The notes: generated by a model from the letters alone, not told the origin. A stretch of 53,452 nt of DNA from Chitinophaga pinensis (GCA_945883545.1 CAMCXT010000021.1:1-53452), one strand, 5' to 3'; shown: positions 14,642 through 24,544, numbered from the stretch's first letter. Translations and numbers: made by a program.

Positions 14642-16264
14642 ATGATCGAATCCAACCAAAATACAGGACTTTTTCCGAAAAGCACCGAAATTTTAGGTAC
14701 ACTAGGTTTTTCACCACTCGAACAAAATTATTTTTTGTCGGGAGGGAAGATCCATGTTTGGAATGGTCCAATGCACGACATCCATTCGCCGGTTTACATT
14801 TTTCAAGAAGATAAACACCAAAAAATTAGGCTTGGCTCAGTGCCAATATTTTCAGCATCACAAGCAATAGATGTCCTTCAAGATGCCGTAAATGCTTGGG
14901 ATTTAGGTCGTGGAGAATGGCCTGTAATGCGTGTAAAAGACCGTATCAAAGCTGTTGAACACTTCCTCGAACTTTACAAGAAACAACGAGAAAAGGTTGT
15001 TAAATGGTTGATGCTCGAAATCGGAAAAAACCGCTCCGAATCGGAACAAGAATTCGATAGAACATCCGATTACATCAGTGATACAATCAATTCAGTAAAA
15101 CAACTCGACCGAGATACTTCCAATTTGGAGCTCAATTCAGGAATCTACGCCCAAATTCGGCGCGGTCCGCTGGGTGTCGTGTTGTGTATGGCGCCCTACA
15201 ATTATCCTCTTAACGAGAGTTTTGCAACACTACTTCCCGCAATCATCATGGGAAACACAGTGGTTTTTAAACCTGCAAAACACGGCATTCTGTTGATGGA
15301 ACCTTTGTTGGAAGCATTTCGGGAAGCATTTCCGCCAGGCGTTGTGAATATCGTTTACGGAGATGGAAAGGAAGTGGTGAAAGCCATTATGGAATCGGGT
15401 AAAATCGATGTGCTTGCATTTATCGGCTCGAGCCAAACAGCCAATCAAATCAAGAAACTGCACCCTCGTCCCAACAGATTGCGATCTGTTCTTGGATTGG
15501 ATGCAAAAAATCCTGCTATCATTCTTGCTGACGCTGATCTTGATGTGGCTGTAAGTGAATGCATTATTGGAACACTTGCATTCAATGGTCAAAGATGCAC
15601 TGCCCTTAAGATTCTTTTCGTTCATGAAGATGTTTTGCACGATTTCATGCAGCGTTTCTGTCTAAAAGTGGAGCAACTCAAAGCCGGTATGCCTTGGGAT
15701 GAAAATGTAACTGTTACTCCGCTTCCAGAGACAGGTAAGCCAGAGTATCTAAGTGGTTTAGTTAACGACGCATTGAATAAAGGAGCCGCAGTGCAAAATG
15801 AAGGTGGAGGTTTGCAACACCTCAGTTTCGTATTTCCGACTGTGCTTTATCCGGTGGATAAGTCGATGCGCATTTATCATGAAGAACAATTTGGGCCGAT
15901 CGTTCCGATTGTACCATTCAACAATATCAACGATCCAGTTCATTATGTAACCGAAAGCAACTTCGGACAACAAGTGAGCATTTTTAGTAACAATGCCACA
16001 CAGATAGCTGAATTGATCGATCCTCTCGTGAACCAAGTTTGCCGGGTGAACATCAACACCAAATGCCAACGCGGTCCAGATTCATATCCGTTTAATGGCC
16101 GAAAAGATTCTGCTGAAGGAACTCTCAGCGTTTCGGATGCATTGCGCGTTTTTTCGATCAGAACCATGGTTGCAACCCGCAACAATGAAGGAAATCGTGA
16201 GATCTTCACGAAGATTCTCGAAGACCGAATGAGCAATTTTCTTTCCGACCAATTTTTACTTTGA
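14642..16264 (+). CDS. gapN: GapN-like NADP-dependent glyceraldehyde-3-phosphate dehydrogenase
   Basis: A 540-residue aldehyde dehydrogenase. Seen: PYNYPLN (oxyanion asparagine), a GNTVVFKPAKHG cofactor segment, FIGSSQTA, FNGQRCTALK with catalytic Cys319, and the GapN-like VNINTKCQRGPDSYPF near the end. GapN oxidises glyceraldehyde-3-phosphate directly to 3-phosphoglycerate with NADPH and no ATP. The protein is about 60 residues longer than classical GapN, mostly at the N-terminus. The residue 34 before Cys319, where ALDHs carry the general-base glutamate, is Gly285 (VLGLDAKNP instead of LELGGKD). The start at 14642 was chosen because the upstream in-frame extension lies inside pfkA. The sugar kinase gene follows after 19 nt. 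Family is sure; substrate is inferred from motifs and context. Confidence 0.82.
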   Translation: MIESNQNTGLFPKSTEILGTLGFSPLEQNYFLSGGKIHVWNGPMHDIHSPVYIFQEDKHQKIRLGSVPIFSASQAIDVLQDAVNAWDLGRGEWPVMRVKDRIKAVEHFLELYKKQREKVVKWLMLEIGKNRSESEQEFDRTSDYISDTINSVKQLDRDTSNLELNSGIYAQIRRGPLGVVLCMAPYNYPLNESFATLLPAIIMGNTVVFKPAKHGILLMEPLLEAFREAFPPGVVNIVYGDGKEVVKAIMESGKIDVLAFIGSSQTANQIKKLHPRPNRLRSVLGLDAKNPAIILADADLDVAVSECIIGTLAFNGQRCTALKILFVHEDVLHDFMQRFCLKVEQLKAGMPWDENVTVTPLPETGKPEYLSGLVNDALNKGAAVQNEGGGLQHLSFVFPTVLYPVDKSMRIYHEEQFGPIVPIVPFNNINDPVHYVTESNFGQQVSIFSNNATQIAELIDPLVNQVCRVNINTKCQRGPDSYPFNGRKDSAEGTLSVSDALRVFSIRTMVATRNNEGNREIFTKILEDRMSNFLSDQFLL

Positions 16265-16283
16265 ACCATTAACACCTTAAGAT

Positions 16284-17150
16284 ATGTTATTGATTGCCGA
16301 CAGCGGTTCTACAAAGTGCGACTGGATGTTGATCCAGGACATCAAAGAAGCCATAAGCTTCAGCACAATGGGATTTAACCCGTACTTCCACAATGAAGCG
16401 GTTATTACCAATGCCATCCGCCAAAATACTGAGCTTTGTCAGTTTGCCGAAAAGGTAACCATGCTCTTCCTCTACAGCGCTGGATGCTCAAGCAAAGAGC
16501 TAAAGCGTGTTGTTGAACGTGCACTTCGTTCGGTTTTCCCTGCTGCCAATATCTATGTTGACCATGATTTAGTTGGTGCAGCATTTGCCACTTGGGACGA
16601 AAGTCCTGCTATCACTGGAATCCTAGGAACAGGTTCAAATTCTTGCTATTTCGATGGTGATATCGTGAAGCAGGCCAATTCGGGTCTTGGCTTAGGCTAT
16701 ATTCTTGGAGACGAAGGTTCTGGAAGCTACTACGGTAAAATTTTACTTCGCGAGTATCTTTCGAATAATCTTCCAGAGGAAATCCACAACGTGCTCCGCG
16801 ATCAGTACAAATTAAACCGCGATACCATTGTTGAAGGTGTTTACATGAAGCCTCACGCCAATGTGTACCTCGCTTCGTTTATGCGCATCATGTCTGATAA
16901 CAAGCATCTTCCTTGGGTGCAAGAAACTGTAAATCAAGGCATGGCCGACTTCCTGCGCACCCATGTTCAGTGTTACAAGAATTACCAACGCGTACCAACG
17001 CACCTGATTGGTTCAATCGCATTTCATTTCGAGGAAAACCTCCGCAATGTGGCCAAAACGATGAACATCGAAATAGGCACAATCATCAAAAAGCCAATCT
17101 TCGGGTTGGTGAATTACCACATGAAGAATCATTTTCATAAAAATAGCTAA
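16284..17150 (+). CDS. BadF/BadG/BcrA/BcrD-type sugar kinase (N-acetylglucosamine kinase-like)
   Basis: A 288-residue ASKHA-fold kinase. LIADSGSTKCDW is the phosphate-1 loop, GILGTGSNSC is phosphate-2, GLGYILGDEGSGSYYG is the segment typical of the GlcNAc kinase branch of the BadF family, and HLIGSIAFHF is the adenosine-like motif. Such enzymes phosphorylate N-acetylglucosamine, glucosamine or glucose with ATP. Here it sits between gapN and a GH31 glucosidase gene, and no other hexokinase is in the operon, so a role in making glucose-6-phosphate is a reasonable inference. An amino-sugar kinase remains possible. Gaps to neighbours are 19 and 14 nt. Confidence 0.85.
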   Translation: MLLIADSGSTKCDWMLIQDIKEAISFSTMGFNPYFHNEAVITNAIRQNTELCQFAEKVTMLFLYSAGCSSKELKRVVERALRSVFPAANIYVDHDLVGAAFATWDESPAITGILGTGSNSCYFDGDIVKQANSGLGLGYILGDEGSGSYYGKILLREYLSNNLPEEIHNVLRDQYKLNRDTIVEGVYMKPHANVYLASFMRIMSDNKHLPWVQETVNQGMADFLRTHVQCYKNYQRVPTHLIGSIAFHFEENLRNVAKTMNIEIGTIIKKPIFGLVNYHMKNHFHKNS

Positions 17151-17164
17151 TCGATTCCAATAGA

Positions 17165-19585
17165 ATGACGCGCATCAAACGTACACACGGAACGTTCAAC
17201 GAAAGCACTGGCAACTTCTGTTCTTGGAAGTCAATCGACCATGGCTTCGAATTCATAACCAACAATGCCCGGATCCTAATTACTGCTTATTCTTCAGAAA
17301 TCATCCGTTTCAGAATCAGTAAGTTAAATCAAGAATTCACAGGTTTTTCATATGCTGTAATTGAAAAGCCAATTGCCGAAACAAGCTTCACCTTAACCGA
17401 AAGTGAAACTGCATTCGAGCTCAAAACATCCGCTTTGCTCGTTCATCTTTCAAAAGATCCGATGCGCATCAGTATTTACGATGCTGCAGGAAATCTGCTC
17501 TCGCAGGATGATCAAGCATTTGGTACAAGTTGGCTTGCCAATGAAGTAACCACTTACAAGAAACTTTTCGATGATGAACGCTTTATTGGACTAGGCGAAA
17601 AAACAGGTAACCTCGACCGCCGAGGAAAAGTGTATGTGAACTGGAACACCGACCATTTTGCCTATGATACAGATGCCGATCCAATTTATCTGAGTACTCC
17701 TTTCTACATGGGATTACACGGTAAGAATGTGTATGGAATCTTCTTCGATAATTCGCACAAAACAACCTTCAGCTTTGGATGTTCCAACAACCGCTTCTCT
17801 TATTTTCAGGCTGAAGATGGTGAAATGAACTACTATTTCATCCACGGAAATGTCCCTGCGAAAATCATCCAAAACTACACTTGGTTAACCGGAAGAATCG
17901 AGATGCCGCCTTTGTGGAGTCTAGGTTTTCAACAATGTCGTTATAGCTACTATCCGTTCCATGAAGTGCTCACCGCTGCAAGAACTTTCAGAGAGAAGAA
18001 TATCCCTGCGGATGTGCTCTATCTCGATATTCATTACATGCAAGCCTACAAGGTTTTTACATGGCACAACGAGCGTTTCCCAGATCCGAAAGGACTTATG
18101 GAAGAGCTTAAAGCTATGGGATTCAAAGTGGTTGTCATACTCGATCCAGGTGTGAAAAAGGAAGTGGGCTATCATGCCTATGATGAAGGAAAAGCAAAAG
18201 ACCTTTTCGTTTCATATCCTGATGGAGAAGAATACAACGGACAAGTTTGGCCAGGTTGGTCGGCGTTTCCAGATTTTACACTGGATGAAGCCCGAAAATG
18301 GTGGGGTGAAAAGATGCATTCCCTAACAGATGTTGGAGTTACTGGGTTTTGGAACGACATGAACGAACCGGCCGCTTGGGGGCAACATCTGCCAGATTTA
18401 ATCGAATTTAACTATGAAGGGGAGGGCGGAACCCACAAGAAAAGTCGTAATGTTTACGGTATGCAGATGGCCCGCGCCACACAAGAAGGTGCGAAGAATT
18501 TGTTGAACGGAAAACGTCCATTTATTCTAACCCGAGCAGGCTATTCAGGAATTCAACGCCATGCTGCAGTTTGGACTGGCGACAATGTGAGCCACGATGA
18601 GCACATGTTGGCTGGCGTGCGTTTGGTAAACAGCATGGGCCTCACTGGAGTTCCTTTCGCAGGTTACGACGTAGGCGGTTTTGCTGGAGAAGCATCTCCT
18701 GAATTGTTCGCAAGATGGATCGCTTTGGGCGCATTTTCTCCATTCTTCCGCTCACATTCGATGGTGAATAGCCGCGATTCTGAGCCTTGGTCGTTTGGTG
18801 AAGAAGTGGAAGACATTTCTCGAAACTACATCAGCCTCCGTTATCGCTTGATGCCTTATCTATACTCGGTTTTCTTTGAGTCGAGCCAGACAGGAATGCC
18901 GGTTTCTAGGTCATTGGCGATTTCAAATCCTTTCGATGCTGAAGTTTACCGCGATCCTTATCAAAATCAATACTTGTTCGGTCCGTCGATTCTCGTGATT
19001 CCGGTGAAATCGAATACCAATTTCCACCGAGCGTGGTTTCCTGAAGGTCAGTGGTACGAAATGTACTCAGATAAGCTCCAGGCTGGTAACAAAGAGGAAG
19101 TACTCGATTATACCAAAGAATTGTTGCCTCTGTTTGTGAAGGCTGGTAGTTTGTTATTGATGCAAAAAACAATGCAGCATTTAGACAATGCCAACGACGC
19201 AGAAACACTAGAAGTTCATTTGTACACTGGTGCTGGTGGTAGTTTTGATTACTACGAAGATGACGGCGATACTTATGCCTTTCAGCAAGGTGCTTCTGTG
19301 GAACGTAAATTCTCCATAATGGGCAATTCGCTTGAGGTTTCGGCCGCGCAAGGCGGATATTTGTCTCGCTACAAACACTGGAAAATCTACTTCCATGGTA
19401 TAAAACCCGAATCGGTGAAGGTAAATGGGGCAGCCTTAACTACGGAAACATCGAATTACCGATTTGTAGAGCCTGTTTCAGACTTCGATCCTTACCACGT
19501 TCCGCCAAAAGATCCAGTACAAATTGCTGGAATTCGATCGGTGATTGTTAAAGCTTCACATGAAGCACTTAAAATTGAATGGTAA
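17165..19585 (+). CDS. GH31 alpha-glucosidase
   Basis: An 806-residue glycoside hydrolase of family 31. An N-terminal beta-sandwich (about 1-230) precedes the barrel. GFWNDMNEPAAWG carries the nucleophile Asp398, and WTGDNVSHDEHM carries the acid/base Asp473. PFFRSHSMVNSRDSEPW is also typical. The C-terminal 200 residues are beta-sandwich domains. Family members release glucose from the non-reducing ends of alpha-glucans. There is no signal peptide, so it is probably cytoplasmic and acts on imported maltodextrins. The gene lies 14 nt after the kinase gene and 10 nt before the lipoprotein amylase gene. Confidence 0.92.
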   Translation: MTRIKRTHGTFNESTGNFCSWKSIDHGFEFITNNARILITAYSSEIIRFRISKLNQEFTGFSYAVIEKPIAETSFTLTESETAFELKTSALLVHLSKDPMRISIYDAAGNLLSQDDQAFGTSWLANEVTTYKKLFDDERFIGLGEKTGNLDRRGKVYVNWNTDHFAYDTDADPIYLSTPFYMGLHGKNVYGIFFDNSHKTTFSFGCSNNRFSYFQAEDGEMNYYFIHGNVPAKIIQNYTWLTGRIEMPPLWSLGFQQCRYSYYPFHEVLTAARTFREKNIPADVLYLDIHYMQAYKVFTWHNERFPDPKGLMEELKAMGFKVVVILDPGVKKEVGYHAYDEGKAKDLFVSYPDGEEYNGQVWPGWSAFPDFTLDEARKWWGEKMHSLTDVGVTGFWNDMNEPAAWGQHLPDLIEFNYEGEGGTHKKSRNVYGMQMARATQEGAKNLLNGKRPFILTRAGYSGIQRHAAVWTGDNVSHDEHMLAGVRLVNSMGLTGVPFAGYDVGGFAGEASPELFARWIALGAFSPFFRSHSMVNSRDSEPWSFGEEVEDISRNYISLRYRLMPYLYSVFFESSQTGMPVSRSLAISNPFDAEVYRDPYQNQYLFGPSILVIPVKSNTNFHRAWFPEGQWYEMYSDKLQAGNKEEVLDYTKELLPLFVKAGSLLLMQKTMQHLDNANDAETLEVHLYTGAGGSFDYYEDDGDTYAFQQGASVERKFSIMGNSLEVSAAQGGYLSRYKHWKIYFHGIKPESVKVNGAALTTETSNYRFVEPVSDFDPYHVPPKDPVQIAGIRSVIVKASHEALKIEW

Positions 19586-19595
19586 ATTAAGTTCT

Positions 19596-21977
19596 ATGAA
19601 AAACCTTAGCTATCTGATACTTGCAGTTGCGCTCGGACTTCAATCCTGCGGTAGCAGCGACAAGCTCCAAGTTCCTGAAAAACCGATTATTACAGGTTTG
19701 GCTTCATTGGTTACATTGCCAATCGACACAGGCAGAATCGATTTGATGGATTTTGTTGATGATGTAGCCCAAATCGACTCGATTTCAAAGGTTGAAGGAC
19801 TTGATTTTCAATTCAAAACCGGACAAGCCATCCTAAAAGTGAAGGCCAATCCGAAAACCATGAAGCCGTTTTCTGTCCTCAAGCTGTGGTCGAAGGGTTT
19901 TGTTTACGCTATTCCATTGCGCAAATCTGTAAAAGTGAAGCACCATGTGGTTTTGAAAAACATTCCAGATCAGGTCGCATCGGTTCAGTTAGCAGGCGAT
20001 ATCAACAACTGGCAACCCAACCTCACGCCGCTCACCAAATCGCAAGAAGGTTGGACAATCGACTTAAATCTCAATCCTGGGAAATACAGTTACCAAGTCG
20101 TTGCTGATGGAAAATGGTCGCTTGATCGTGCCAATCCAGATTCAACATCCAACGGAATTGGTGGATTTAATTCGGTGATGAAAGTGGTTGGAACAGATGA
20201 TTCCAAAACTCCATTTATCAGCACTTCATCCCATGATAATGGAAGAATCACCCTCAATGTGATCAATGGTGCTGATGAGGCAATTGTGCTTTGGGAAAAT
20301 TACCGTTTGCCATCAAGTGCCGTTCAATTGGAGGGTGAAAAATTAGAAATCAATCTGCCAGATGCTGCAGAAAAGACCGAAAGATCGAGCCTTCGCATCT
20401 ACGCCTACAATGCTGCTGGTGGTGCAAATGATGTTATTATTCCGCTCGTTAAAAATAAGGTTGCAGAGCTTCCAACCGAGTTAAAACGCGACGACTACCA
20501 CGCTGCCATTTTGTATTTTATGATGGTAGACCGTTTCATGGATGGAGACACAAGCAACAACAACCCAGTAAACGATCCGCGTGTAGATTTCAAAGCAAAT
20601 TACCAAGGTGGTGATTTACAAGGGATTATGCAGAAGCAGAAAGAAGGTTACTTCAAAGACATGGGCGTGAATACCTTGTGGATTTCTCCAATCGTTCAGA
20701 ATCCAGAAGGGGCTTACCAAGAATATCCGGAGCCACGCCGTTGGTTTTCAGGATATCACGGTTATTGGCCTGTAAATACAACTGTTGTAGATCATCGTTT
20801 AGGCTCAAATGAAGTGTTCGGAAAACTCGTAGATCAAGCCCATGGCGAAAACATGAATGTGTTGATGGATTTTGTATCGAACCATGTGCACGATGAGAAC
20901 AAGATTTTTAAGCAGCATCCAGAATGGTTTAGTTCGATGTACACCAAAGATGGTCGTGTAAATATCCGAATCTGGGATGAGCAACGCCTTACCACTTGGT
21001 TCGATACTTTCATGCCCGACATCGATTATACGAAGCCAGAAGCCATCAATGCATTTACCGATTCGGCTTTGTTCTGGGTGGAGAAATATAACCTTGATGG
21101 TTTCCGCCACGATGCCACAAAACACGTTTCAGAAGATTTCTGGAGAGCACTCACCCGCAAGTTGAAAAACCGAGTGGCTGGTCCGAAGAATAGAAACGTA
21201 TATCAGATTGGTGAAACCTTCGGAAGCCGCGAATTAATTGGAAGTTACATTGGTTCAGGAATGATTGATGCGCAGTTCGACTTTAATCTGTATTTCGATG
21301 CTAGACCTGTATTTGCCTCAGAAGCAGAATCGTTCGAAAAGGTTGCTGCATCGCTAAAAGAAAGTGCGTTGTATTACGGAAACCATTCCTTGATGGGCAA
21401 TATTTCGGGTAACCACGATATGCCTCGATTCCTTTATTATGCTGGAGGTTCATACCGCCAAGGCGAGGATGAGAAAGAAGCAGGTTGGAACCGTGAAATC
21501 AAAGTGGAAGATTCTCGCGGATATGCACGTTTGAAAATGTTGCATGCTTTTATCATGACCATCCCAGGCATTCCGGTGATTTATTATGGTGATGAAATTG
21601 GCATGACTGGTGCAAACGATCCAGACAATCGCAGGATGATGCGATTTAGTGATTTATCTCCAGAAGAAGCATCTGTAAAGCAAACGGTTACAAAACTTGG
21701 AAACCTCCGCAAAAACTCAATGCCATTGATTTATGGAAGTACCAAGGTGCTTCAAGCTTCTAAAGATCAATTGGTTTACATTCGCCAATACTTTGGTAAA
21801 AGTGTGGTAATAGCGCTCAATCGAAGTGAAACAGTTGCCAACATGAATGTAACTTTGCCAAACGGCTCATCCACAACAGTTGCCGAATCTTTTCATTCAT
21901 CCAAACCAACGATCAAAGGCAATCAACTTTCGATCGCTGTTCAACCTTTATCATTCGAAATCATCACCTTACAATAA
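19596..21977 (+). CDS. GH13 alpha-amylase lipoprotein with CBM48-like domain
   Basis: A 793-residue lipoprotein: signal sequence with lipobox LQSC (Cys18). Residues about 116-198 form a glycogen-binding-like module (SVQLAGDINNWQP, GKYSYQVVADGKW). The GH13 barrel starts near residue 304 (ILYFMMVDRFMDGD). Catalytic residues are Asp506 (DGFRHDATKH), Glu540 (QIGETFG) and Asp608 (GNHDMPR). The layout resembles SusG-like surface amylases that start starch or glycogen breakdown, although no SusC/SusD pair is adjacent. The ATG at 19596 is chosen over upstream in-frame starts because it begins a proper lipoprotein signal and clears the GH31 stop. It is followed after 8 nt by a second GH13. Confidence 0.92.
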   Translation: MKNLSYLILAVALGLQSCGSSDKLQVPEKPIITGLASLVTLPIDTGRIDLMDFVDDVAQIDSISKVEGLDFQFKTGQAILKVKANPKTMKPFSVLKLWSKGFVYAIPLRKSVKVKHHVVLKNIPDQVASVQLAGDINNWQPNLTPLTKSQEGWTIDLNLNPGKYSYQVVADGKWSLDRANPDSTSNGIGGFNSVMKVVGTDDSKTPFISTSSHDNGRITLNVINGADEAIVLWENYRLPSSAVQLEGEKLEINLPDAAEKTERSSLRIYAYNAAGGANDVIIPLVKNKVAELPTELKRDDYHAAILYFMMVDRFMDGDTSNNNPVNDPRVDFKANYQGGDLQGIMQKQKEGYFKDMGVNTLWISPIVQNPEGAYQEYPEPRRWFSGYHGYWPVNTTVVDHRLGSNEVFGKLVDQAHGENMNVLMDFVSNHVHDENKIFKQHPEWFSSMYTKDGRVNIRIWDEQRLTTWFDTFMPDIDYTKPEAINAFTDSALFWVEKYNLDGFRHDATKHVSEDFWRALTRKLKNRVAGPKNRNVYQIGETFGSRELIGSYIGSGMIDAQFDFNLYFDARPVFASEAESFEKVAASLKESALYYGNHSLMGNISGNHDMPRFLYYAGGSYRQGEDEKEAGWNREIKVEDSRGYARLKMLHAFIMTIPGIPVIYYGDEIGMTGANDPDNRRMMRFSDLSPEEASVKQTVTKLGNLRKNSMPLIYGSTKVLQASKDQLVYIRQYFGKSVVIALNRSETVANMNVTLPNGSSTTVAESFHSSKPTIKGNQLSIAVQPLSFEIITLQ

Positions 21978-21985
21978 GTTTCTTC

Positions 21986-23386
21986 ATGAAAAAAACGATA
22001 ATCACTTGCATCATCGGTTTGTCGGCAGCACTTGTTCAGTCCCAAACGGTATCGCCTCAACGTTCAAGCCTAAACACGAAGGATGTAAAAGACAAAATCA
22101 ACATCCCAACAACTCCGAAATGGGCGCACGATGCAGTAATTTATGAAGTAAATCTTCGTCAGTTTACACCGTCTGGTACACTCAATGAGTTTACACCACA
22201 ATTGGAACGTTTGAAAGATATGGGCGTGAAGATTCTTTGGTTCATGCCTATTCAACCTATCGGTGTGAAAAATCGAAAGGGAAGTTTAGGATCTTATTAC
22301 GCTGTGAGCGATTATATGGCACTCAATCCAGAATACGGCAGCATGGAAGATTGGATCAAAATGGTGAACAAAGCACACCAATTGGGCATGAAAGTGATCA
22401 TCGATTGGGTTGCAAACCACACTGCTTTCGATCACCATTGGACAGTCTCACATCCTGAGTTTTACAACAAAGATGCAAATGGAAATATCATTCCTCCGGT
22501 TGCCGATTGGCAAGATGTTGCCGATTTGAATTTCGAAAATAAAGAGCTAAGAACTTCCATGATTGAAGCCATGAAATTCTGGTTGCGCGCTACGGATATC
22601 GATGGTTTCCGTTGTGATGTGGCAGAAATGGTTCCAACAGATTTTTGGCAAGATTGCATCCGTGAACTCCGCTCAACCAAACGCGATATTTTCATGTTGG
22701 CTGAAGGCGAAAAGGCAGAACTTCACAACAAAGCATTCGACATGACTTATGCTTGGGGAGTTCTTCACCCGATGAACGACATCGCCGCAGGAAAAAAGAC
22801 CGTGAAAGCACTCGATGAGTATTTGAAGGAACAAGAGAAATATCCGAAATCTGCTCTTCGCATGTATTTTACATCTAACCACGACGAAAATACTTGGAAC
22901 GGAAGCAATTGGGAGAAAATGGGGGAGAAGTCGAAAGCTTTTGCCACATTAACTTATGCCTTCAACGGAATGCCCCTCATCTATAGCGGCCAAGAAGCTG
23001 ATATGCGTAAACGTTTGAAATTCTTCGACAAAGACACGATCGATTTCAGCAAACTGCCACTTCTGGATTTTTACCAACGTTTGAACAAACTTAAAGCCAC
23101 TGAACCTGCATTATTAACAGGTGAAAACGGTGGCGAATTGATCCGTTTGAATACAGGTGCTGATGAACAAGTGTTTGCGGTGATTCGTAAAAAGGATACT
23201 TCTAAAGTGCTGTTTATCATAAATTTATCTGACAAAAAGGTAAAGGCCAAAATGGACAATGCAGATTTAGTTGGCGAGTGGATTTCAATTTTCGATTCTG
23301 CGGCAAAACCAGTTGCATTTAAAGCACAATATTCTTCAACTTTGGAGCCTTGGACTTACCAAGTTCTTAGATATAAAAAACCATAA
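21986..23386 (+). CDS. GH13 alpha-amylase, exported
   Basis: A 466-residue GH13 enzyme with a signal peptide (residues 1-20, ending VQSQ) and no lipobox, so it is probably periplasmic. The barrel begins near residue 45 (HDAVIYEVNLRQFT). DWVANHTAFDH is conserved region I. Catalytic residues are Asp211 (DGFRCDVAEM), Glu240 (MLAEGEK) and Asp300 (SNHDENTW). A short beta-sandwich domain ends the protein. It would trim maltooligosaccharides after the surface enzyme. The stop at 23384-23386 is followed one base later by the aldolase ATG. Confidence 0.92.
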   Translation: MKKTIITCIIGLSAALVQSQTVSPQRSSLNTKDVKDKINIPTTPKWAHDAVIYEVNLRQFTPSGTLNEFTPQLERLKDMGVKILWFMPIQPIGVKNRKGSLGSYYAVSDYMALNPEYGSMEDWIKMVNKAHQLGMKVIIDWVANHTAFDHHWTVSHPEFYNKDANGNIIPPVADWQDVADLNFENKELRTSMIEAMKFWLRATDIDGFRCDVAEMVPTDFWQDCIRELRSTKRDIFMLAEGEKAELHNKAFDMTYAWGVLHPMNDIAAGKKTVKALDEYLKEQEKYPKSALRMYFTSNHDENTWNGSNWEKMGEKSKAFATLTYAFNGMPLIYSGQEADMRKRLKFFDKDTIDFSKLPLLDFYQRLNKLKATEPALLTGENGGELIRLNTGADEQVFAVIRKKDTSKVLFIINLSDKKVKAKMDNADLVGEWISIFDSAAKPVAFKAQYSSTLEPWTYQVLRYKKP

Positions 23387-23387
23387 T

Positions 23388-24461
23388 ATGGAAACTGCTA
23401 CATCATTGAAATCGGGCGTTGTTTACGGCCAAGAATTAAGTCATCTGTTGCGTCATGCCAACGAAAACGGCTACGCTTTACCTGCTGTGAATGTGATTTC
23501 TTCGCACACTGTAAATGGTGTGCTTGAAACTGCCAGTAAAGTAAATTCGCCTGTAATTGTTCAGTTTTCTAACGGTGGTGCTCAGTTTTTTGCGGGTAAA
23601 GGCCTCGACAATAGCAAGCAACAAGCTTCAATTGCAGGTGGAATTTCGGGCGCTCATCATGTGCACTTAATGGCCGAAGCCTACAATGTACCTGTGGTTT
23701 TGCACACCGATCACGCAGCAAAAAAATTGCTTCCTTGGATCGATGGTTTGCTCGATGCAGGTGAGAAATTTTTCAAAGCCAACGGAAAGCCTTTGTATTC
23801 TAGTCACATGCTTGATTTGAGCGAAGAACCGATCGAAGAAAACATCGAAATCTGTAAGCGTTACCTCGAAAGAATGGCACGTCTTGGCATGACCCTCGAA
23901 ATCGAACTTGGTGTTACAGGAGGGGAAGAAGATGGCGTTGATAATTCACACATCGACAGTAAGCATTTGTACACCCAACCTGAGGAAGTGGCTTATGCCT
24001 ATGAAGAATTGATGAAGGTGAGTCCGAACTTTACCATTGCTGCTGCATTTGGAAATGTTCACGGTGTGTACAAACCAGGAAACGTGAAATTGGAGCCTAA
24101 AATCCTTCACAATTCTCAAGAATACATCAAGCAAAAATTCAATACCATCGATAAACCGGTAAACTTCGTATTCCACGGAGGATCTGGATCTTCGGAAGCT
24201 GAAATCCGTGAGGCAATTTCTTACGGTGCTATCAAAATGAACATCGATACCGATCTTCAGTGGGCTTTCTGGGAAGGTGTGAAAGATTATTATGAAGCAA
24301 ATAAAGGATACTTGCAAGGTCAAATCGGAAATCCTGATGGCGACGATAAGCCGAACAAGAAATTCTACGATCCTCGTGTTTGGATGCGCAAAGGTGAAGA
24401 CACTTTCCGCAAGCGTCTCGAACATGCTTTTGCAGACCTAAACTGCATCAACCGCCGATAA
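23388..24461 (+). CDS. fbaA: class II fructose-bisphosphate aldolase
   Basis: A 357-residue zinc aldolase that splits fructose-1,6-bisphosphate into dihydroxyacetone phosphate and glyceraldehyde-3-phosphate. Seen: YALPAVNVISSHTVNGVLE, VVLHTDHAAKK (zinc histidine), TLEIELGVTGGEEDGVD, AAFGNVHGVY, FHGGSGSS and KMNIDTDLQWAFW. Length and the GGEEDGVD insertion fit the class IIA (E. coli FbaA/yeast) type. The start at 23388 is the first ATG past the upstream stop; longer in-frame versions lie inside the amylase gene. A terminator-like hairpin follows at 24503. Confidence 0.96.
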   Translation: METATSLKSGVVYGQELSHLLRHANENGYALPAVNVISSHTVNGVLETASKVNSPVIVQFSNGGAQFFAGKGLDNSKQQASIAGGISGAHHVHLMAEAYNVPVVLHTDHAAKKLLPWIDGLLDAGEKFFKANGKPLYSSHMLDLSEEPIEENIEICKRYLERMARLGMTLEIELGVTGGEEDGVDNSHIDSKHLYTQPEEVAYAYEELMKVSPNFTIAAAFGNVHGVYKPGNVKLEPKILHNSQEYIKQKFNTIDKPVNFVFHGGSGSSEAEIREAISYGAIKMNIDTDLQWAFWEGVKDYYEANKGYLQGQIGNPDGDDKPNKKFYDPRVWMRKGEDTFRKRLEHAFADLNCINRR

Positions 24462-24502
24462 TGCCATCCCCCGAACGGGGCAATAAAACACTCAACCTTA
24501 AC

Positions 24503-24544
24503 CCTGAACTTTGAGTAGCAATTTTACTTGAAGTTCAGGTTTTT
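24503..24544 (+). terminator. terminator-like hairpin between fbaA and pgi
   Basis: CCTGAACTT (24503-24511) and AAGTTCAGG (24531-24539) form a 9-bp stem with a 19-base loop, followed by five T residues. It ends 2 nt before the first pgi ATG. It could end the fbaA transcript, act as an attenuator for pgi, or protect the upstream mRNA 3' end. Confidence 0.7.

Noticed and set aside
23271..23387. Longer start for the aldolase gene inside the GH13 gene
   Set aside because: The extension overlaps the amylase coding end, and aldolase homology begins at METATSL (23388).
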